Of a stretch of 64,000 nt of DNA, positions 1 through 10,918 are shown in pieces; position 1 is the first letter of the stretch, and every line of letters starts with the position of its first letter. The stretch comes from Paracoccus versutus (GTDB lineage: Bacteria > Pseudomonadota > Alphaproteobacteria > Rhodobacterales > Rhodobacteraceae). The DNA lies in NCBI RefSeq assembly GCF_000763885.1, contig NZ_JRKO01000017.1:1-64000 (forward strand), read 5' to 3'. The translations under genes and the position numbers were made by a program. A model generated the notes under the pieces. That model saw only the letters and a list, made by a program, of their open reading frames with translations, had not been told where the DNA came from and searched no databases.

Positions 1-600
1 CCCCCAAACCAGCCCCCCTTTCCCCAGCAAACGCAGGAACAAAAACACGAGAATCAAACCAAATAACAACAAAGGCCAGGAGTCCCACACCTTCAGCGCC
101 CAGAGCCAATGCACCGCCGCCAGAATCGCCGCCGGATAGATCAGCCGGTGCAATTGCCGCCAGCGCGCGCCCATGCGGCGGATCGAGAATCGGTTCGACG
201 TCACCGCCAGCGCCAGCAGCATGACGAAGGCCAGCATGCCGAAGACCAGATAGGGCCGCTTCACCACGTCCCTGAGCATCTGCGCCCAGAGGAAGGCCAT
301 GTCGAAGACCACCCAGGCCGCCAGGTGGCAGGCGACATAGGCAAAGCAGATCAGCCCAAGCGCCTGGCGAAAGCGCATCAGGTTCAGCCGGGTCAGCCGC
401 AGCAGCGGCGTCACCGCCAGGGTCGTCAGCAGGAAATAGATCGCGGTGCGGCCCAGGCGGTGCTCGATGTCGCGCACCGGATCGACGCCCAGATTGCCCT
501 GGAGCGTGTCCCAGACCAGCAGGCCCAGCGGGATCAGCCCCGCCAGCCAGACTGCCCAGACCGGGACATGCCGCAGCCAGCGATTAAGGTGCTGCACCAT
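1..600 (-). CDS. msrQ: MsrQ, heme membrane subunit of the MsrPQ methionine sulfoxide reductase (partial, 3' end outside window)
   Basis: The minus frame opens with ATG at 600-598 and stays open to base 1 (200 codons), so the C-terminus lies outside the window. The protein begins [18 protein letters not shown] and has several hydrophobic segments, which fits the ferric-reductase-like YedZ/MsrQ family of about 200 residues. In that family the membrane protein carries heme and passes quinone electrons to periplasmic MsrP for repair of oxidised methionines. Its start codon shares one base with the msrP stop (TGATG), so the two are translationally coupled, and this pairing is the strongest support for the call. 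Confidence 0.9.
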   Translation of the reverse strand, partial: MVQHLNRWLRHVPVWAVWLAGLIPLGLLVWDTLQGNLGVDPVRDIEHRLGRTAIYFLLTTLAVTPLLRLTRLNLMRFRQALGLICFAYVACHLAAWVVFDMAFLWAQMLRDVVKRPYLVFGMLAFVMLLALAVTSNRFSIRRMGARWRQLHRLIYPAAILAAVHWLWALKVWDSWPLLLFGLILVFLFLRLLGKGGLVWG

Positions 601-1496
601 CAGTAATGCTTTGCCAGGTCCATGCCCGCGTAGAGCCCGGCCACCTGTTCGCCATAGCCGTTGAACATCAGCGTATCCTGCCGGCCGCCGAAAAGACCGC
701 GGCCGATCCGCCTTTCGGTGGCCTGCGACCAGCGCGGGTGGTCCACCTGCGGGTTCACATTGGCATAGAACCCGTATTCGCCGGGCTGCATCATCTGCCA
801 GCTGCAGGGCGGCTGCGTATCGGTCACGGTGATCGCCACCACCGACTTGATCGACTTGAAGCCGTATTTCCACGGCACCACCAGCCGGATCGGCGCACCG
901 TTCTGGTTGGGCAGCACGCGCCCGTAAAGCCCGGTCGCCAGGATGGTCAGCGGGTGCATGGCCTCGTCCAGCCGCAGCCCCTCGCGATAGGGCCAGTCGA
1001 GGATGCGGGCGCGCTGGCCGGGCATCTGCTCGGGGTCGTGCAGGGTGCGGAAGGCGACGAATTTCGCGCCGGGCTGCACGCCCACCTTGTCCAGCACCGC
1101 CGCCAGCGGCACGCCCAGCCAGGGGATGACCATGGACCAGGCCTCGACGCAGCGCAGGCGATAGATGCGCTCTTCCAGCGCCGATTCCGGGGCCAGATCC
1201 TCGACGCCGTAGCTGCCGGGCCGGTCCACCATGCCGTCGACCGCCACCGACCAGGGCGAGGTCTTCAGGCTGCCGGAATATTGCGCCGGATCGCTCTTGC
1301 CGGTGCCGAATTCGTAGAAGTTGTTGTAATGCGCGATGTCCTCCAGGCTGTTCGGCGTCTCGTCGGTCGAGAAGGCCGAAGGCCGCCCCTGCAGCCCCAG
1401 GGCGGGCGTCGCCAGCGCCGCGATGCCCGCGGCCAGAAAGGCGCGGCGGTTCAGGTAATCCGCCTCGGGCGTCACATCGGACCATTTCAGCTTCAT
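600..1496 (-). CDS. msrP: MsrP, periplasmic molybdopterin methionine sulfoxide reductase
   Basis: 298 residues. The N-terminus carries a twin-arginine signal (R17-R18, NRRAFLAAG) followed by a hydrophobic stretch, so the protein is exported folded with its cofactor. A sulfite-oxidase-type fold follows; C116 in RLRCVEAW is the expected cysteine ligand of the Mo-molybdopterin. In the family it reduces protein-bound methionine sulfoxide in the periplasm using electrons from MsrQ, whose gene overlaps the stop codon by one base. The length matches YedY/MsrP. mobA, 31 kb away, makes the bis-MGD form for other enzymes; MsrP itself uses the mono form. Confidence 0.95.
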   Translation of the reverse strand: MKLKWSDVTPEADYLNRRAFLAAGIAALATPALGLQGRPSAFSTDETPNSLEDIAHYNNFYEFGTGKSDPAQYSGSLKTSPWSVAVDGMVDRPGSYGVEDLAPESALEERIYRLRCVEAWSMVIPWLGVPLAAVLDKVGVQPGAKFVAFRTLHDPEQMPGQRARILDWPYREGLRLDEAMHPLTILATGLYGRVLPNQNGAPIRLVVPWKYGFKSIKSVVAITVTDTQPPCSWQMMQPGEYGFYANVNPQVDHPRWSQATERRIGRGLFGGRQDTLMFNGYGEQVAGLYAGMDLAKHY

Positions 1497-1589
1497 GGCG
1501 CTTCTCTCCCTGTCGCCCGCATATCATGCCACCCGGCGCGCAGGATGCCGATGAAACTCGGCGTGATTTCCGCGCGAGCGCCGGGCAGG

Positions 1590-1622
1590 AAAAAGGGGCG
1601 GATGCCGCGCATCCGCCCCTTT
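1590..1622 (-). terminator. Intrinsic terminator of clpB
   Basis: A perfect 12-bp inverted repeat (AAAGGGGCGGAT at 1592-1603 and ATCCGCCCCTTT at 1611-1622) has a 7-nt loop. Read on the minus strand it follows the clpB stop at 1629 and ends in a run of T. It lies in the short gap between clpB and msrP. Confidence 0.8.
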
Positions 1623-1628
1623 CGCGTC

Positions 1629-4256
<2,628 letters not shown>

Positions 4257-4328
4257 ATGAAAATCCTTTCCTCAGCCCCCGCTTTGGATCGCCCGCATTG
4301 GCACGATCCGGCTCGGGTCTTGCCAGTC

Positions 4329-4357
4329 ACATGGGCAGGAACAAACGGGGTTTCAAG
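4329..4357 (-). promoter_or_regulatory. Sigma-32 (RpoH)-type heat-shock promoter of clpB
   Basis: On the minus strand the -35 element CTTGAAA (4357-4351) is followed after 15 nt by CCCATGT (4335-4329), close to the RpoH consensus CTTGAAA-N(13-17)-CCCCATNT. It lies about 73 bp upstream of the clpB ATG, as expected for a ClpB gene. The assignment rests on sequence match only. Confidence 0.7.
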
Positions 4358-4411
4358 ACAGAGGGTTCCCGCCTATAAGCGGCCCGTTTGTCGCAGGGGC
4401 CGAGGGAAAAC

Positions 4412-5104
4412 ATGGACGACCGTCTGATCGTGGCGCTGGACGTGCCGAACGCGCTGGCCGGGCTGGAACTGGCCGAAAGGATCGGCGATGCCGCCAGCTT
4501 CTACAAGATCGGCCTGGGCATGCTGACCGGCGGCGGCCTCGCGCTCGCCAACGAGCTGAAGCAGGAACACGGCAAGCGCATCTTCCTGGACATGAAGTTC
4601 TTCGACATCGGCGCCACGGTCGAGGCGGCGGTGAAAGGCATCGCGCAATACGACCTGGATTTCCTGACCGTGCATGGCGACCCGCATGTGGTCAGGGCGG
4701 CGAAACAGGGGGCAAGCGGCTCGGGGCTGAAGATCCTGGCCGTGACCATCCTGACCTCGCTGGACCGCGCCGACCTGGATGCCGGGCTGATCGTGCCGGG
4801 CGACCTGGCCGAGATCGTGGCGACCCGCGCCGCCCGCGCCTTCGAGGCCGGGGCGGACGGCGTCATCGCCAGCCCGCGCGAGGCAGCGCTGATCCGCGCC
4901 CTGCCCGAGGCGGCGGGCCGGCTGATCGTCACCCCCGGCGTGCGCCCGGCCGGCAGCGATGCCGGCGACCAGAAGCGGATCGAGACGCCGGCCACCGCCA
5001 TCGCCCAAGGCGCCGACCATATCGTCGTCGGCCGGCCGATCTGGCAGGCGGCCGACCCGCGCGCCGCGGCGCAGGCGATCCAGGCGGAACTGGCCGGGGC
5101 GTAA
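4412..5104 (+). CDS. pyrF: Orotidine 5'-phosphate decarboxylase
   Basis: 230 residues from ATG 4412, which has a GAGGG ribosome-binding site a few bases upstream; an in-frame TTG at 4388 is less likely. The protein catalyses the last step of UMP synthesis, OMP to UMP. The D-x-K-x-x-D catalytic signature is present as D60, K62 and D65 (FLDMKFFDIG), and the phosphate-binding end has GVRPAGSDAGDQKR. It is transcribed away from clpB, and its stop abuts the stop of the convergent GST gene without a spacer. Confidence 0.96.
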   Translation: MDDRLIVALDVPNALAGLELAERIGDAASFYKIGLGMLTGGGLALANELKQEHGKRIFLDMKFFDIGATVEAAVKGIAQYDLDFLTVHGDPHVVRAAKQGASGSGLKILAVTILTSLDRADLDAGLIVPGDLAEIVATRAARAFEAGADGVIASPREAALIRALPEAAGRLIVTPGVRPAGSDAGDQKRIETPATAIAQGADHIVVGRPIWQAADPRAAAQAIQAELAGA

Positions 5105-5734
5105 TCAGCCGAAATTGCGCTGCATGACCGGCGCCAGATCCTCCCGCGCCGCCGTGGCGCGGGCGATGGACCAGACCTTGGGCGCATGGCGCTCGAACCA
5201 TTCCGGGCCGGGCTTCCAGTTGGTCATCGCCGCCAAGTAGATGTCCAGCGCCGAGAACCGCTCGCCCAGAAACCAGGGCGCGCCCACCACGCCCTCCACC
5301 GCGGTCCAAAGCTCCTGCAACCGCGCCGTGGTGGCCTCGCCCAGCTCCTTCTGCGCCGCCGGGTCGGTCAGGAACCGCGCCGGATCGTCGCCAAAGGTGA
5401 AACAGGGATAGACCTGCGCCACCAGGAAGATCAGCCAGCGCAGGAAGCGCGGCCGCTCGGCGGCCCCGGCCTCGGGCACCAGATCGTCCCTTTCGGTCAT
5501 GTCGGCCAGGTGCAGCGTGATCGCCGCGCTTTCCGACATGACCCGGCCGTCGGGCAGGATCAGCACCGGGATCTGCCCTGCCGGGCTGATCCGCATCAGT
5601 TCGCGCCTGGCGGCCGGGTCCAGGAACAGGTCCGCGACCTCGATCCCCTCGGCCTTCAGCCCGTAATGCGCCAGCTGGGCCTCGACGATGGCCGAGCCCC
5701 AGCCGTTGCGACGATAAAGCTGCATGCGGGACAT
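5105..5734 (-). CDS. Glutathione S-transferase family protein
   Basis: 209 residues. The N-terminal half has thioredoxin-fold GST features: MQLYRRNGWGSAIVEAQLAHYG, then the cis-Pro glutathione-binding stretch GQIPVLILPDG and the ESAAI turn. The C-terminal half is helical, with the conserved FSALDIYLAAM N-capping box. The substrate cannot be read from the sequence. The stop codon directly adjoins that of pyrF on the other strand. Confidence 0.9.
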   Translation of the reverse strand: MSRMQLYRRNGWGSAIVEAQLAHYGLKAEGIEVADLFLDPAARRELMRISPAGQIPVLILPDGRVMSESAAITLHLADMTERDDLVPEAGAAERPRFLRWLIFLVAQVYPCFTFGDDPARFLTDPAAQKELGEATTARLQELWTAVEGVVGAPWFLGERFSALDIYLAAMTNWKPGPEWFERHAPKVWSIARATAAREDLAPVMQRNFG

Positions 5735-5784
5735 GGATGCCTCCTTGCTGCGATGGGCCGATCATGCACGCCGCGGGGCGATTC

Positions 5785-6180
5785 TCAAATCCCGCAGCCC
5801 GCGCCGACAAGGACCAGCCGCACGCGGTCGCGAAAATGCGGCACGGCGCGCGGATGGGCGACGAATTCGGCAACCGGCATCATGCGCCATTCCTGCCCCT
5901 CGTCGCCAAAGCGGATCGCCGCGATCTCGGCCGCGGTGATGGTGCCGCGAAACAGCCAGGACAGGCGGCCAGGGTCCAGGACCGAGGGAAAGGCCCGCCC
6001 CGCCAGCCGCCCTTCCGGCAGACGCAGCCCGAATTCCTCGTCCAGTTCGCGCAGGGCGCATTCGACCGGCGTCTCGCCCGGCTCGGCCCCGCCGCCGGGC
6101 AGGTCCCAATGCGCCGGAAAGGGGATCCAGTCGTAATCGTCGCGCAGGCAGGTCAAAAGGCCCGCGCCATGGGTCAGCAC
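5785..6180 (-). CDS. Nudix hydrolase
   Basis: About 131 residues. The Nudix box is clear: GGGAEPGETPVECALRELDE followed by EFG, with the REL-E core that binds the divalent metal, so it should hydrolyse a nucleoside-diphosphate-linked compound; the substrate is unknown. The start is uncertain. There is no ATG in this frame downstream of the nfeD-like stop at 6201. GTG at 6180 is the first reasonable codon and gives a protein starting just before the family's beta-strand LTHGAGLLTCLR. The frame remains open further upstream, but that part lies over the nfeD-like gene. Confidence 0.85.
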   Translation of the reverse strand: MLTHGAGLLTCLRDDYDWIPFPAHWDLPGGGAEPGETPVECALRELDEEFGLRLPEGRLAGRAFPSVLDPGRLSWLFRGTITAAEIAAIRFGDEGQEWRMMPVAEFVAHPRAVPHFRDRVRLVLVGAGCGI

Positions 6181-6200
6181 CAGCTTGGCACCGACAAAGC

Positions 6201-6473
6201 CTAGTTGTCGTTGATGTCGCGGGTCCAGCGCCGCACCTCGCCCCGCTTGGCGCCGAAGATGCGCCGCAACGCCAGCCAGATCACGCCGGTCAGCACCGCC
6301 GCGACCACCAGCGCCATCGGCAGCCCGCCCGGCCACAGGCCCAGAAGCAGCGCCAGCCCCATCAGCAGCACCGCGCCGGCCAGGCCCAGGAAGAACCAGC
6401 CCGGCAGCGCCAGCTCCACCGCCGCCAGGATCAGCGCCGCGATGATCCAGATCCAGCCGTTCGCCCAGCTCAT
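6201..6473 (-). CDS. Short NfeD-family membrane protein (YbbK type)
   Basis: 90 residues with three hydrophobic helices (about 8-27, 29-47 and 54-70) and a short basic tail ending WTRDINDN. Small NfeD proteins are encoded next to SPFH/stomatin-like proteins, and here ATG 6473 overlaps the stop of the SPFH gene by 4 bp (ATGA). The pair probably forms a membrane-microdomain complex; no catalytic residues are visible. Confidence 0.85.
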   Translation of the reverse strand: MSWANGWIWIIAALILAAVELALPGWFFLGLAGAVLLMGLALLLGLWPGGLPMALVVAAVLTGVIWLALRRIFGAKRGEVRRWTRDINDN

Positions 6474-7357
6474 TTGCCACCCCGCAGCATGCGGAAGGCA
6501 TCGCCAAGCGCCTCGACGGCCGAGGCCGGGACGATCACCGTCTGCTTGCCCTGGCCCTTGCCGACCTCGGCCAGCACTTCGACCTGGCGCATGGCGACCT
6601 GGTATTGCGCCGCCTCGATCCCGCCCTCGCGGATCGCGGTGGCGATGGCCGCGGTGGCATAGGCCTCGGCATCGGCCAGCATGCGCTTGGCCTTGGCCTG
6701 CTGCTCGGCGGCGTAAAGGTCGCCGTCGGCCGCCAGCTCCACGGCACGGCGGCGGCCCTCGGCCTCGGTCACCTGGGCGCGGCGGGCGCGTTCGGCGTTC
6801 AGCTGTTGCAGCATGGCGGCCCGCGTCGCCTCGTCCAGGTTGACGTCCAGGATCTCGGCCCGCGTCACCTCGATGCCCCAGTCGTCGACGATATTGGCCA
6901 GCGATTCGCGGATGCGCTCGATCAGGGGGGCCCGGTTCGACTGCACCTGGTCCAGTTCCATCGTGCCGATTTCCGAGCGCACGATCCCCGCCACCGTGGT
7001 GGTGATCGCCGCATCCACGTCGCGGATGCGATAGACGGTCTTTTCCGGCTCGATGATGCGATAGAAGACGCTGGTTTCCACCTGCACCAGCACGTTGTCC
7101 GCCGTGATCGCATCCTGGCGCGAGGTCGGCAGCTGGCGTTCCAGGATGGAGATCCGATGCGCCACCCGGTCAAGGAAGGGGACGATGAAATTGATCCCCG
7201 GCCCCAGCACCGCATGCAGCCGGCCGAAGCGCTCGACGACGTATTTCTCGGATTGGGGAACGATGCGGACGGCGCGGCTGACGGCGAACAGGATCACCAG
7301 CGCCAGCACGATCAGGGCGATGTTCTGGCCGATCATCTCGGCGATTTCGGGCGGCAT
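6470..7357 (-). CDS. qmcA: SPFH/band-7 protein, QmcA-like slipin
   Basis: 295 residues. One N-terminal membrane helix (about 12-29) is followed by an SPFH domain, then a long Ala/Glu/Arg-rich coiled coil (about 185-255) and a Gly-rich hydrophobic end. The motif VPQSEKYVVERFGR is typical of the paraslipin/QmcA branch. Members oligomerise on the inner membrane with small NfeD proteins. It is first in a tight minus-strand unit SPFH, NfeD-like, Nudix. Confidence 0.9.
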   Translation of the reverse strand: MPPEIAEMIGQNIALIVLALVILFAVSRAVRIVPQSEKYVVERFGRLHAVLGPGINFIVPFLDRVAHRISILERQLPTSRQDAITADNVLVQVETSVFYRIIEPEKTVYRIRDVDAAITTTVAGIVRSEIGTMELDQVQSNRAPLIERIRESLANIVDDWGIEVTRAEILDVNLDEATRAAMLQQLNAERARRAQVTEAEGRRRAVELAADGDLYAAEQQAKAKRMLADAEAYATAAIATAIREGGIEAAQYQVAMRQVEVLAEVGKGQGKQTVIVPASAVEALGDAFRMLRGGK

Positions 7358-7375
7358 CGCATTTCCTTTCCTTGG

Positions 7376-8239
7376 TCACTCGGCGGCGAAGGCCGCGTCG
7401 CTGGCATCCGGGCGCAGCCGCGCCAGCCGGGCGACGACGCGGGCGAAACGGGCGCGGAACAGCTCGAAGTCCGGGCGCGGCTCGATCCGGCCCTCGTCCA
7501 TGTAGAGCGAGCGGTCCAGTTCCAGCTGCACGACATGGACATTGTTGCGCGGCCGGCCATAGGTCTGGGTGATATAGGCGCCGGAAAAGGGCGAGTTGCG
7601 CCGCAGCCGGAAACCCTCGGCCGCCACCGCCTCGGCCACGCCGGCGCTGATCCGCGGCGCGGCCGAGACCCCGTTGCGGTCGCCCAGCACCATGTCGGGG
7701 CGCGGGCGCGGCAGGTGGGTCAGCGCATCGCGCGGCATGGAATGCATGTCGATCAGGATGGCGCCGCCGAACTGCGCCACCGCCTCGCCGATCAGCGCCG
7801 AAAGCGCGCGGTGATAGGGATGCCACAGCCGGGCGATGCGGCTTTCGGCCTCGGCTCGCGGGATCGGCCGGTCGTGGATGGCGCGCCCCTGCGAGACGAC
7901 GCGGGGAATCACCCCCAGCCCCGCCATGATGCGCGGATTGCTGACCGCCGGCGTGGCACCAGAGACCACCAGCGGGTCGATTTCCTCGGGGCCGCGGTTC
8001 AGGTCCACCACGCAGCGCGGCACCCGCGCGGTCAGCACCACGGCGCCATGGTCCAGCGCCGGCTGGATCAGCCGGTCCACGAAGGCATCCTCGGACGAGC
8101 GCAGCTGCTGCGGGTCCAGGCGCGATTCGGCCAGGAACCAGTCGGGATAGGCGCGGCCCGAATGCGGCGAGGCAAAGATCACCCCGCCCAGCCACGATCG
8201 CGGCCGCATCAGATCGAAAGTCGGCTCTTCCCTGGTCAT
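7376..8239 (-). CDS. N-formylglutamate amidohydrolase family protein
   Basis: 287 residues from ATG 8239; an in-frame ATG at 8272 would add 11 residues but has no better ribosome site. Family motifs include FASPHSGRAYP, VDRLIQPALDHGA, CVVDLNRGPEEIDP and ILIDMHSMPR. These carry the histidines and acids of the zinc hydrolase fold. The family hydrolyses N-formylglutamate to glutamate and formate in histidine breakdown, but no other hut gene is near, so the true substrate is open. Confidence 0.88.
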   Translation of the reverse strand: MTREEPTFDLMRPRSWLGGVIFASPHSGRAYPDWFLAESRLDPQQLRSSEDAFVDRLIQPALDHGAVVLTARVPRCVVDLNRGPEEIDPLVVSGATPAVSNPRIMAGLGVIPRVVSQGRAIHDRPIPRAEAESRIARLWHPYHRALSALIGEAVAQFGGAILIDMHSMPRDALTHLPRPRPDMVLGDRNGVSAAPRISAGVAEAVAAEGFRLRRNSPFSGAYITQTYGRPRNNVHVVQLELDRSLYMDEGRIEPRPDFELFRARFARVVARLARLRPDASDAAFAAE

Positions 8240-8341
8240 CCTGGCTTTCCCCGGCGGCGCAGAGGGCGCCATTCTGGACGGTCGAGACAGGAAGATTTAT
8301 AAACCATGTTCGAGGAAGGCCAATAGCCGTCGATTGAGGGC

Positions 8342-8370
8342 TTGAAACCCCTGGGCGAGGTGGCTATAGA
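8342..8370 (+). promoter_or_regulatory. Sigma-70-type promoter of the tRNA-Val gene
   Basis: TTGAAA (8342-8347) and TATAGA (8365-8370) are separated by exactly 17 bp, a near-consensus housekeeping promoter, about 53 bp before the tRNA. The rest of 8273-8422 holds nothing else I can recognise. Confidence 0.7.
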
Positions 8371-8422
8371 CACGCCGATCCAGGCGATCTGGCGGCGCAG
8401 GCCGGCAGAATCACCTGACGGG

Positions 8423-8497
8423 GGGCGGTTAGCTCAGCGGTAGAGCACTACGTTGACATCGTAGTGGCCACTGGTTCGATCCCAGTACCGCCCACCA
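8423..8497 (+). tRNA. tRNA-Val (anticodon GAC), CCA encoded
   Basis: 75 nt fold into a standard cloverleaf. The acceptor stem GGGCGGT pairs with ACCGCCC, the D arm is GCTC/GAGC, the anticodon stem is CTACG/CGTAG with loop TTGACAT (anticodon GAC), and the T arm is ACTGG/CCAGT with loop TTCGATC. A discriminator A and genomically encoded CCA follow. Confidence 0.97.
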
Positions 8498-8508
8498 TTC
8501 ATTTCGCG

Positions 8509-8534
8509 CCCCCGAGGCTTTTTCGGGGGTATTT
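8509..8534 (+). terminator. Terminator after tRNA-Val
   Basis: Stem CCCCCGA (8509-8515) pairs with TCGGGGG (8523-8529) across a 7-nt T-rich loop, followed by a short T-rich tail. Confidence 0.65.
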
Positions 8535-8581
8535 CGTTTTCAAGGCGCGACCTAGCGATGCGCCGCGATAGGAGAAGACCG

Positions 8582-8707
8582 ATGAAGGTTCGCAATTCGC
8601 TCCGCTCGCTCAAGAGCCGCCACCGTGACTGCCAAGTCGTGCGCCGCAAGGGCCGCATCTACATCATCAACAAGACCAATCCGCGCTTCAAGGCCCGCCA
8701 GGGCTGA
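8582..8707 (+). CDS. rpmJ: 50S ribosomal protein L36 (zinc-free type)
   Basis: 41 residues, [16 protein letters not shown]...FKARQG, a full-length L36. It binds 23S rRNA in the large subunit. Zinc-binding L36 has a Cys-Cys-Cys-His set; here only one cysteine remains, so this is the C-minus form common in alphaproteobacteria. A GGAG-type ribosome site (AGGAGAAGACC) precedes the ATG. It is too short for most ORF cut-offs and overlaps only spurious antisense frames. Confidence 0.95.
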   Translation: MKVRNSLRSLKSRHRDCQVVRRKGRIYIINKTNPRFKARQG

Positions 8708-8732
8708 GAACCGGCGGTCAGCCAAATTGAGG

Positions 8733-8766
8733 AACGCCCGCAGGCCCCGTGCCGCGGGCGTTTTCG
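8733..8766 (+). terminator. Intrinsic terminator of rpmJ
   Basis: A 9-bp inverted repeat AACGCCCGC (8733-8741) / GCGGGCGTT (8754-8762) is followed by TTTTC, 25 bp after the rpmJ stop. Confidence 0.8.
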
Positions 8767-8790
8767 CATTGCGCGGTTGGTGCGCAGCAG

Positions 8791-8840
8791 GTGGGGGCTG
8801 ACTGCCCCCACACCCCCGTGGATATTTCCACACGGAAGAA
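8791..8840 (+). repeat. Dispersed palindromic repeat, copy A
   Basis: A hairpin GTGGGGGC-TGACT-GCCCCCAC (8791-8811) is followed by a C-run and the core GGATATTT, then CACGGAAGAA. The same order of hairpin, C-run, GATATTT and CACGGAAGAA recurs at 15472 and, inverted, at 30683. It looks like a REP-type intergenic element. Confidence 0.7.
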
Positions 8841-8849
8841 AATCGGAAG

Positions 8850-9160
8850 CGCGTCAGGGCCGCGCGGCGAGGATTCGGGCGAGACGAAGCGGCCCAGCAG
8901 GATCGCCGCAGCGGCCTGGCCCAGGGCGAGCCCGCAAATCGCGGCCGGGGTGCCGGGGCGCGGCAGGCTTCAAGCCATGGTCCAGGGAAGGCGGCATGTG
9001 TGTCGCGCGCCCAGCCGGGCGAGGCGGCATGCGCAAGGGCGCGGCCCTGGCCGATGGCGGCGGCCGAGGGCACAAGCAGCACGAAAAAACCCGAAAGGGA
9101 TCATCGCTGCCAGCGCGCTTGGCACGCGTTGAGAGGCATGACGAAGAGGACGCCGAGACG
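8850..9160 (-). pseudogene. Possible relic of a membrane protein
   Basis: The gap 8708-9174 has no intact gene beyond the terminator and repeat. On the minus strand, hydrophobic protein-like segments appear in different frames: FFVLLVPSAAAIGQGRA around 9060-9100, and AAICGLALGQAAAAILLGRF around 8890-8950. They look like transmembrane helices broken by frameshifts. No family can be named and chance hydrophobicity in GC-rich DNA is a real alternative. Confidence 0.25.
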
Positions 9161-9174
9161 TCGTCCCGCCGGGG

Positions 9175-10890
9175 CTAGCGCAGGACATCCGCCAGCAGGC
9201 CCGAGACCGTCTGCCGGGTGACATAGCCGGTGACGCGCAGGTTGCGCGCCGCTTGGTAGCGGCGCAGCGCCGCGCGGGTTTCCTCGGTGAATTCGCCGTC
9301 GGCCGGGCCCGGCTGCATGCCGGCGATGCGCAGCCGCTCTTCGATCAGGCGGCGGGTCGAGGGGGCCAGGCCGAGCCCCGCCTCTTCGCGCCGCGCCGCC
9401 TCGATGCCGGCGCGCAGGGTGGCCAGGCGGTCGCGCGCGGCAGGCGCGTGGGTGCCGGCCGGGAAGCGTTCCAGGTAGGTCTCGTAGGCCGCGGCCGAGC
9501 CCTGTCGGCGGGCCCAGCGCCAGGTCGCCTCGTCGCCCTGGGGGGTGTCGCGGCCGGCATTGGCCAGCTGGCGCCGGGCCGCTTCGGCATGGATGCCCTG
9601 GGGATAGCGGTCGAGATAGGCGCGCAGCCCCTCGGCTTCGCCGGCCGCGCCGCTTTGCTGCCAGAAGGCGCGGTCCTGGGCGGCGGTATCGGTCGCGCTG
9701 CCTTCCGCCTGGGCGGCGAGCATCCGCACCTGCGGCCCGGTCAGGTGCCCGGTCGCCGTCAGCCCGTTGGCGCGCTGCCAAGCCGCGATCGCCAGGCGCG
9801 TGCGCGGGCCGAAGACGCCGTCGGCCGGGCCCGGCTGCCGGCCGAGCCGCGACAGCTGGCGCTGGATGGCGGCGCGCCCGGCCGGGCCGAGCGAAAGCGC
9901 CTGTTCGGCCGCCACCGCCGGCGAGGGTTGCGATGCGGGCCTTGCCGGCGGGGCGGGGCGCAATTCGGCCAGCCGCTTGCGCGCCGCGCCGGCATGGCGT
10001 CCGACGGGAAACTCTTTCAGATAGGTCGCATAGGCTGCGGCCGTATCGGCCGCGACGGCCTGGCTCCAGGCGGCACGGTCGGCATAGCGCACACCCGGCG
10101 CGCGGCCGATCTGCGCCAGCCGTTCGCGCGCATCCGCGGCATAGATCCCCTGCGGATAGCGCGCCAGATAGTCGCGGTAGGCCGGGGCGCCGTCCGCCAC
10201 CGCGGCTTCGGCCCAGGCATCGCGGTCGTCGGCCAGCGCATCGGCGGTATTGCGGGATGGCACCGGGCGCAGGTTGCCCGCATCCTCGGGCAGCAGGGCA
10301 AGTGCCCGGCCAGCGGTGGCCTGGGCCAGCGTCGCCCCGCCGAGCAGCCCGGCCAGGGCGCGGGCCCCGGCCTCGGGCGGGCCGGTGACGACCGAGACCC
10401 CGGCCGGCGGCCGAAGCGCGCCGATACCGTTTTCCAGCCCCGGCCGGTGCGGCATCTGCTGCGCATCGGTGCCCAGGATCAGCACCGAGCCCGGCTCGCC
10501 CCCCGCCATCAGCCGCATCACCAGCGACAACGGCACGCCCTGCACCCCGGCCGCCGCCGGGCCGGGCGCATCGGCATCGGTGCCCATGAACCAGGTCTCG
10601 TCCGCGTCATGCAGGAAGCGGCCGTTCAGCGCCACGATGTGCGCGCCGGGATCGGCATCGGCACGGGCCAGCGCCTCGAGCAGCCGGCGCAGCGGCCGCG
10701 CCTCCAGGTCGACGCCCTGCTGGGTGGTGAAGCCCGCCTCGCGCAGCGCCTTCGCCAGGGCCATGGTGTCCGAGCCGGCCAGGTCGGGGGCGCTGCGATA
10801 ATCGGCATTGCCGATGATGACGGCGCGATTCTCGGCCCAGGCGGGCACGGCCCCGACCAGGGCAGCAAGCAGGACGACGGCGATGCGCAT
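9175..10890 (-). CDS. Secreted pseudo-caspase with two peptidoglycan-binding domains
   Basis: 571 residues with a signal peptide (1-19, cleaved after AWA). Residues 20-200 follow a caspase/peptidase C14 pattern beginning NRAVIIGNADYRSAPDLAGSD, but the catalytic GHG is replaced by NGR (89-91) and no D-A-C motif exists (the place reads LILGTDAQ), so it should be inactive as a protease. Short repeats of the form AYxxYLxxFPxGxHAxxAR recur through the middle. Two peptidoglycan_binding_1 modules lie near 335-395 and 515-570 (each with QPGPADGxF). A periplasmic, cell-wall-bound role is inferred. Confidence 0.75.
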   Translation of the reverse strand: MRIAVVLLAALVGAVPAWAENRAVIIGNADYRSAPDLAGSDTMALAKALREAGFTTQQGVDLEARPLRRLLEALARADADPGAHIVALNGRFLHDADETWFMGTDADAPGPAAAGVQGVPLSLVMRLMAGGEPGSVLILGTDAQQMPHRPGLENGIGALRPPAGVSVVTGPPEAGARALAGLLGGATLAQATAGRALALLPEDAGNLRPVPSRNTADALADDRDAWAEAAVADGAPAYRDYLARYPQGIYAADARERLAQIGRAPGVRYADRAAWSQAVAADTAAAYATYLKEFPVGRHAGAARKRLAELRPAPPARPASQPSPAVAAEQALSLGPAGRAAIQRQLSRLGRQPGPADGVFGPRTRLAIAAWQRANGLTATGHLTGPQVRMLAAQAEGSATDTAAQDRAFWQQSGAAGEAEGLRAYLDRYPQGIHAEAARRQLANAGRDTPQGDEATWRWARRQGSAAAYETYLERFPAGTHAPAARDRLATLRAGIEAARREEAGLGLAPSTRRLIEERLRIAGMQPGPADGEFTEETRAALRRYQAARNLRVTGYVTRQTVSGLLADVLR

Positions 10891-10918
10891 CGGGCGACCT
10901 CATTCCGGGGGGCCGGAA

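Noticed and set aside
5785..6507. A 240-residue version of the Nudix protein
   Set aside because: The N-terminal 110 residues lie over the NfeD-like gene in another frame and look like frame shadow; the Nudix fold begins only after the nfeD-like stop.
8552..9082. A 176-codon minus-strand frame over rpmJ
   Set aside because: It covers the complete, conserved rpmJ on the other strand and its product has no family features in that part.
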